Assembly: GCA_905236665.1 (NCBI GenBank)
Contig: CAJONF010000095.1
Location: forward strand, 1 to 14,952
Source: an uncultured Selenomonadaceae bacterium
Lineage (GTDB): Bacteria; Bacillota; Negativicutes; Selenomonadales; Selenomonadaceae
DNA length: 14,952 bases
Direction: 5' to 3'
Shown here: piece after piece, positions 14,930-14,952 of the stretch
Layout of the letters: each line of letters begins with the position of its first letter
Numbering within the stretch: the stretch's first letter is position 1
Position numbers and translations under genes: made by a program
The notes under the pieces: generated by a model
Seen by the model: the letters and a program-made list of their open reading frames with translations, nothing else
The model's database searches: none
Told to the model about the DNA's origin: nothing

Positions 14930-14952
14930 TACTCCTGATTTCATAAGGAGTA
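14930..14952 (+). repeat. Inverted repeat TACTCCT/AGGAGTA at the right edge
   Basis: TACTCCT (14930-14936) and AGGAGTA (14946-14952) form a perfect 7-base-pair stem around a 9-base loop. The AGGAG could be the ribosome binding site of a gene starting just outside the window, in which case it would be masked by the stem. ATAAGG (14943-14948) can alternatively pair with CCTTAT (14903-14908), which would open the stem. Truncation by the window edge prevents a firm call. Confidence 0.35.

Overview
The window reads as chromosomal DNA from an anaerobic, low-to-moderate GC member of the Firmicutes. My best guess is a Negativicutes/Selenomonadales-type bacterium. This rests on strong GGAGG-type ribosome binding sites, TTG and GTG starts, A/T-rich codons, two large hybrid sensor kinases, a radical SAM protein with a SPASM-like tail, and the general look of the left-edge zinc-ribbon protein. 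It is a judgement from recollection, not a search. No tRNA, rRNA, CRISPR array, insertion sequence or clear prophage was seen. No stretch longer than about 300 bases lacks a gene; the largest gap is the 213-base lysC/deoD divergent region.

Layout. Positions 1-1895 (minus) hold the N-terminal 631 codons of a multidomain zinc-ribbon/fibronectin-like protein that runs off the left edge. A terminator at 1968-2006 separates it from a leftward block that fills 2016-11516. In transcription order this block holds a membrane hybrid histidine kinase with a probable Cache sensor (8427-11516), a nitrilase-superfamily amidohydrolase (7651-8418), a radical SAM/SPASM-like protein with unusual N-terminal repeats (6009-7664), a small lipoprotein/membrane protein resembling LppM/DUF3153 (5190-6005), and, after 96 bases with its own promoter, a second, soluble PAS-type hybrid kinase (2016-5093). 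The first four genes overlap or lie within a few bases of each other and look like one transcript. The two kinases share the same HisKA-HATPase-REC-REC transmitter but have different sensors. No HPt protein or DNA-binding response regulator lies in the window, so the output of the relay is not visible.

Positions 11635-12095 (plus) form a small self-contained unit: promoter, very strong ribosome binding site, a 49-residue basic peptide gene, an overlapping 75-residue membrane peptide gene with a stable RNA hairpin near its start, and an intrinsic terminator. It is the least explained part of the window.

The right end is housekeeping. Monofunctional aspartate kinase lysC (minus, 12175-13410) is transcribed divergently from deoD purine nucleoside phosphorylase (13624-14367), and ybaK Cys-tRNA(Pro) deacylase (14364-14846) is coupled to deoD by a 4-base overlap. 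Good sigma-70-type promoters face away from each other between lysC and deoD. The last 106 bases hold two hairpin-forming sequences that may belong to the 3' end of this operon or to the leader of the next gene.
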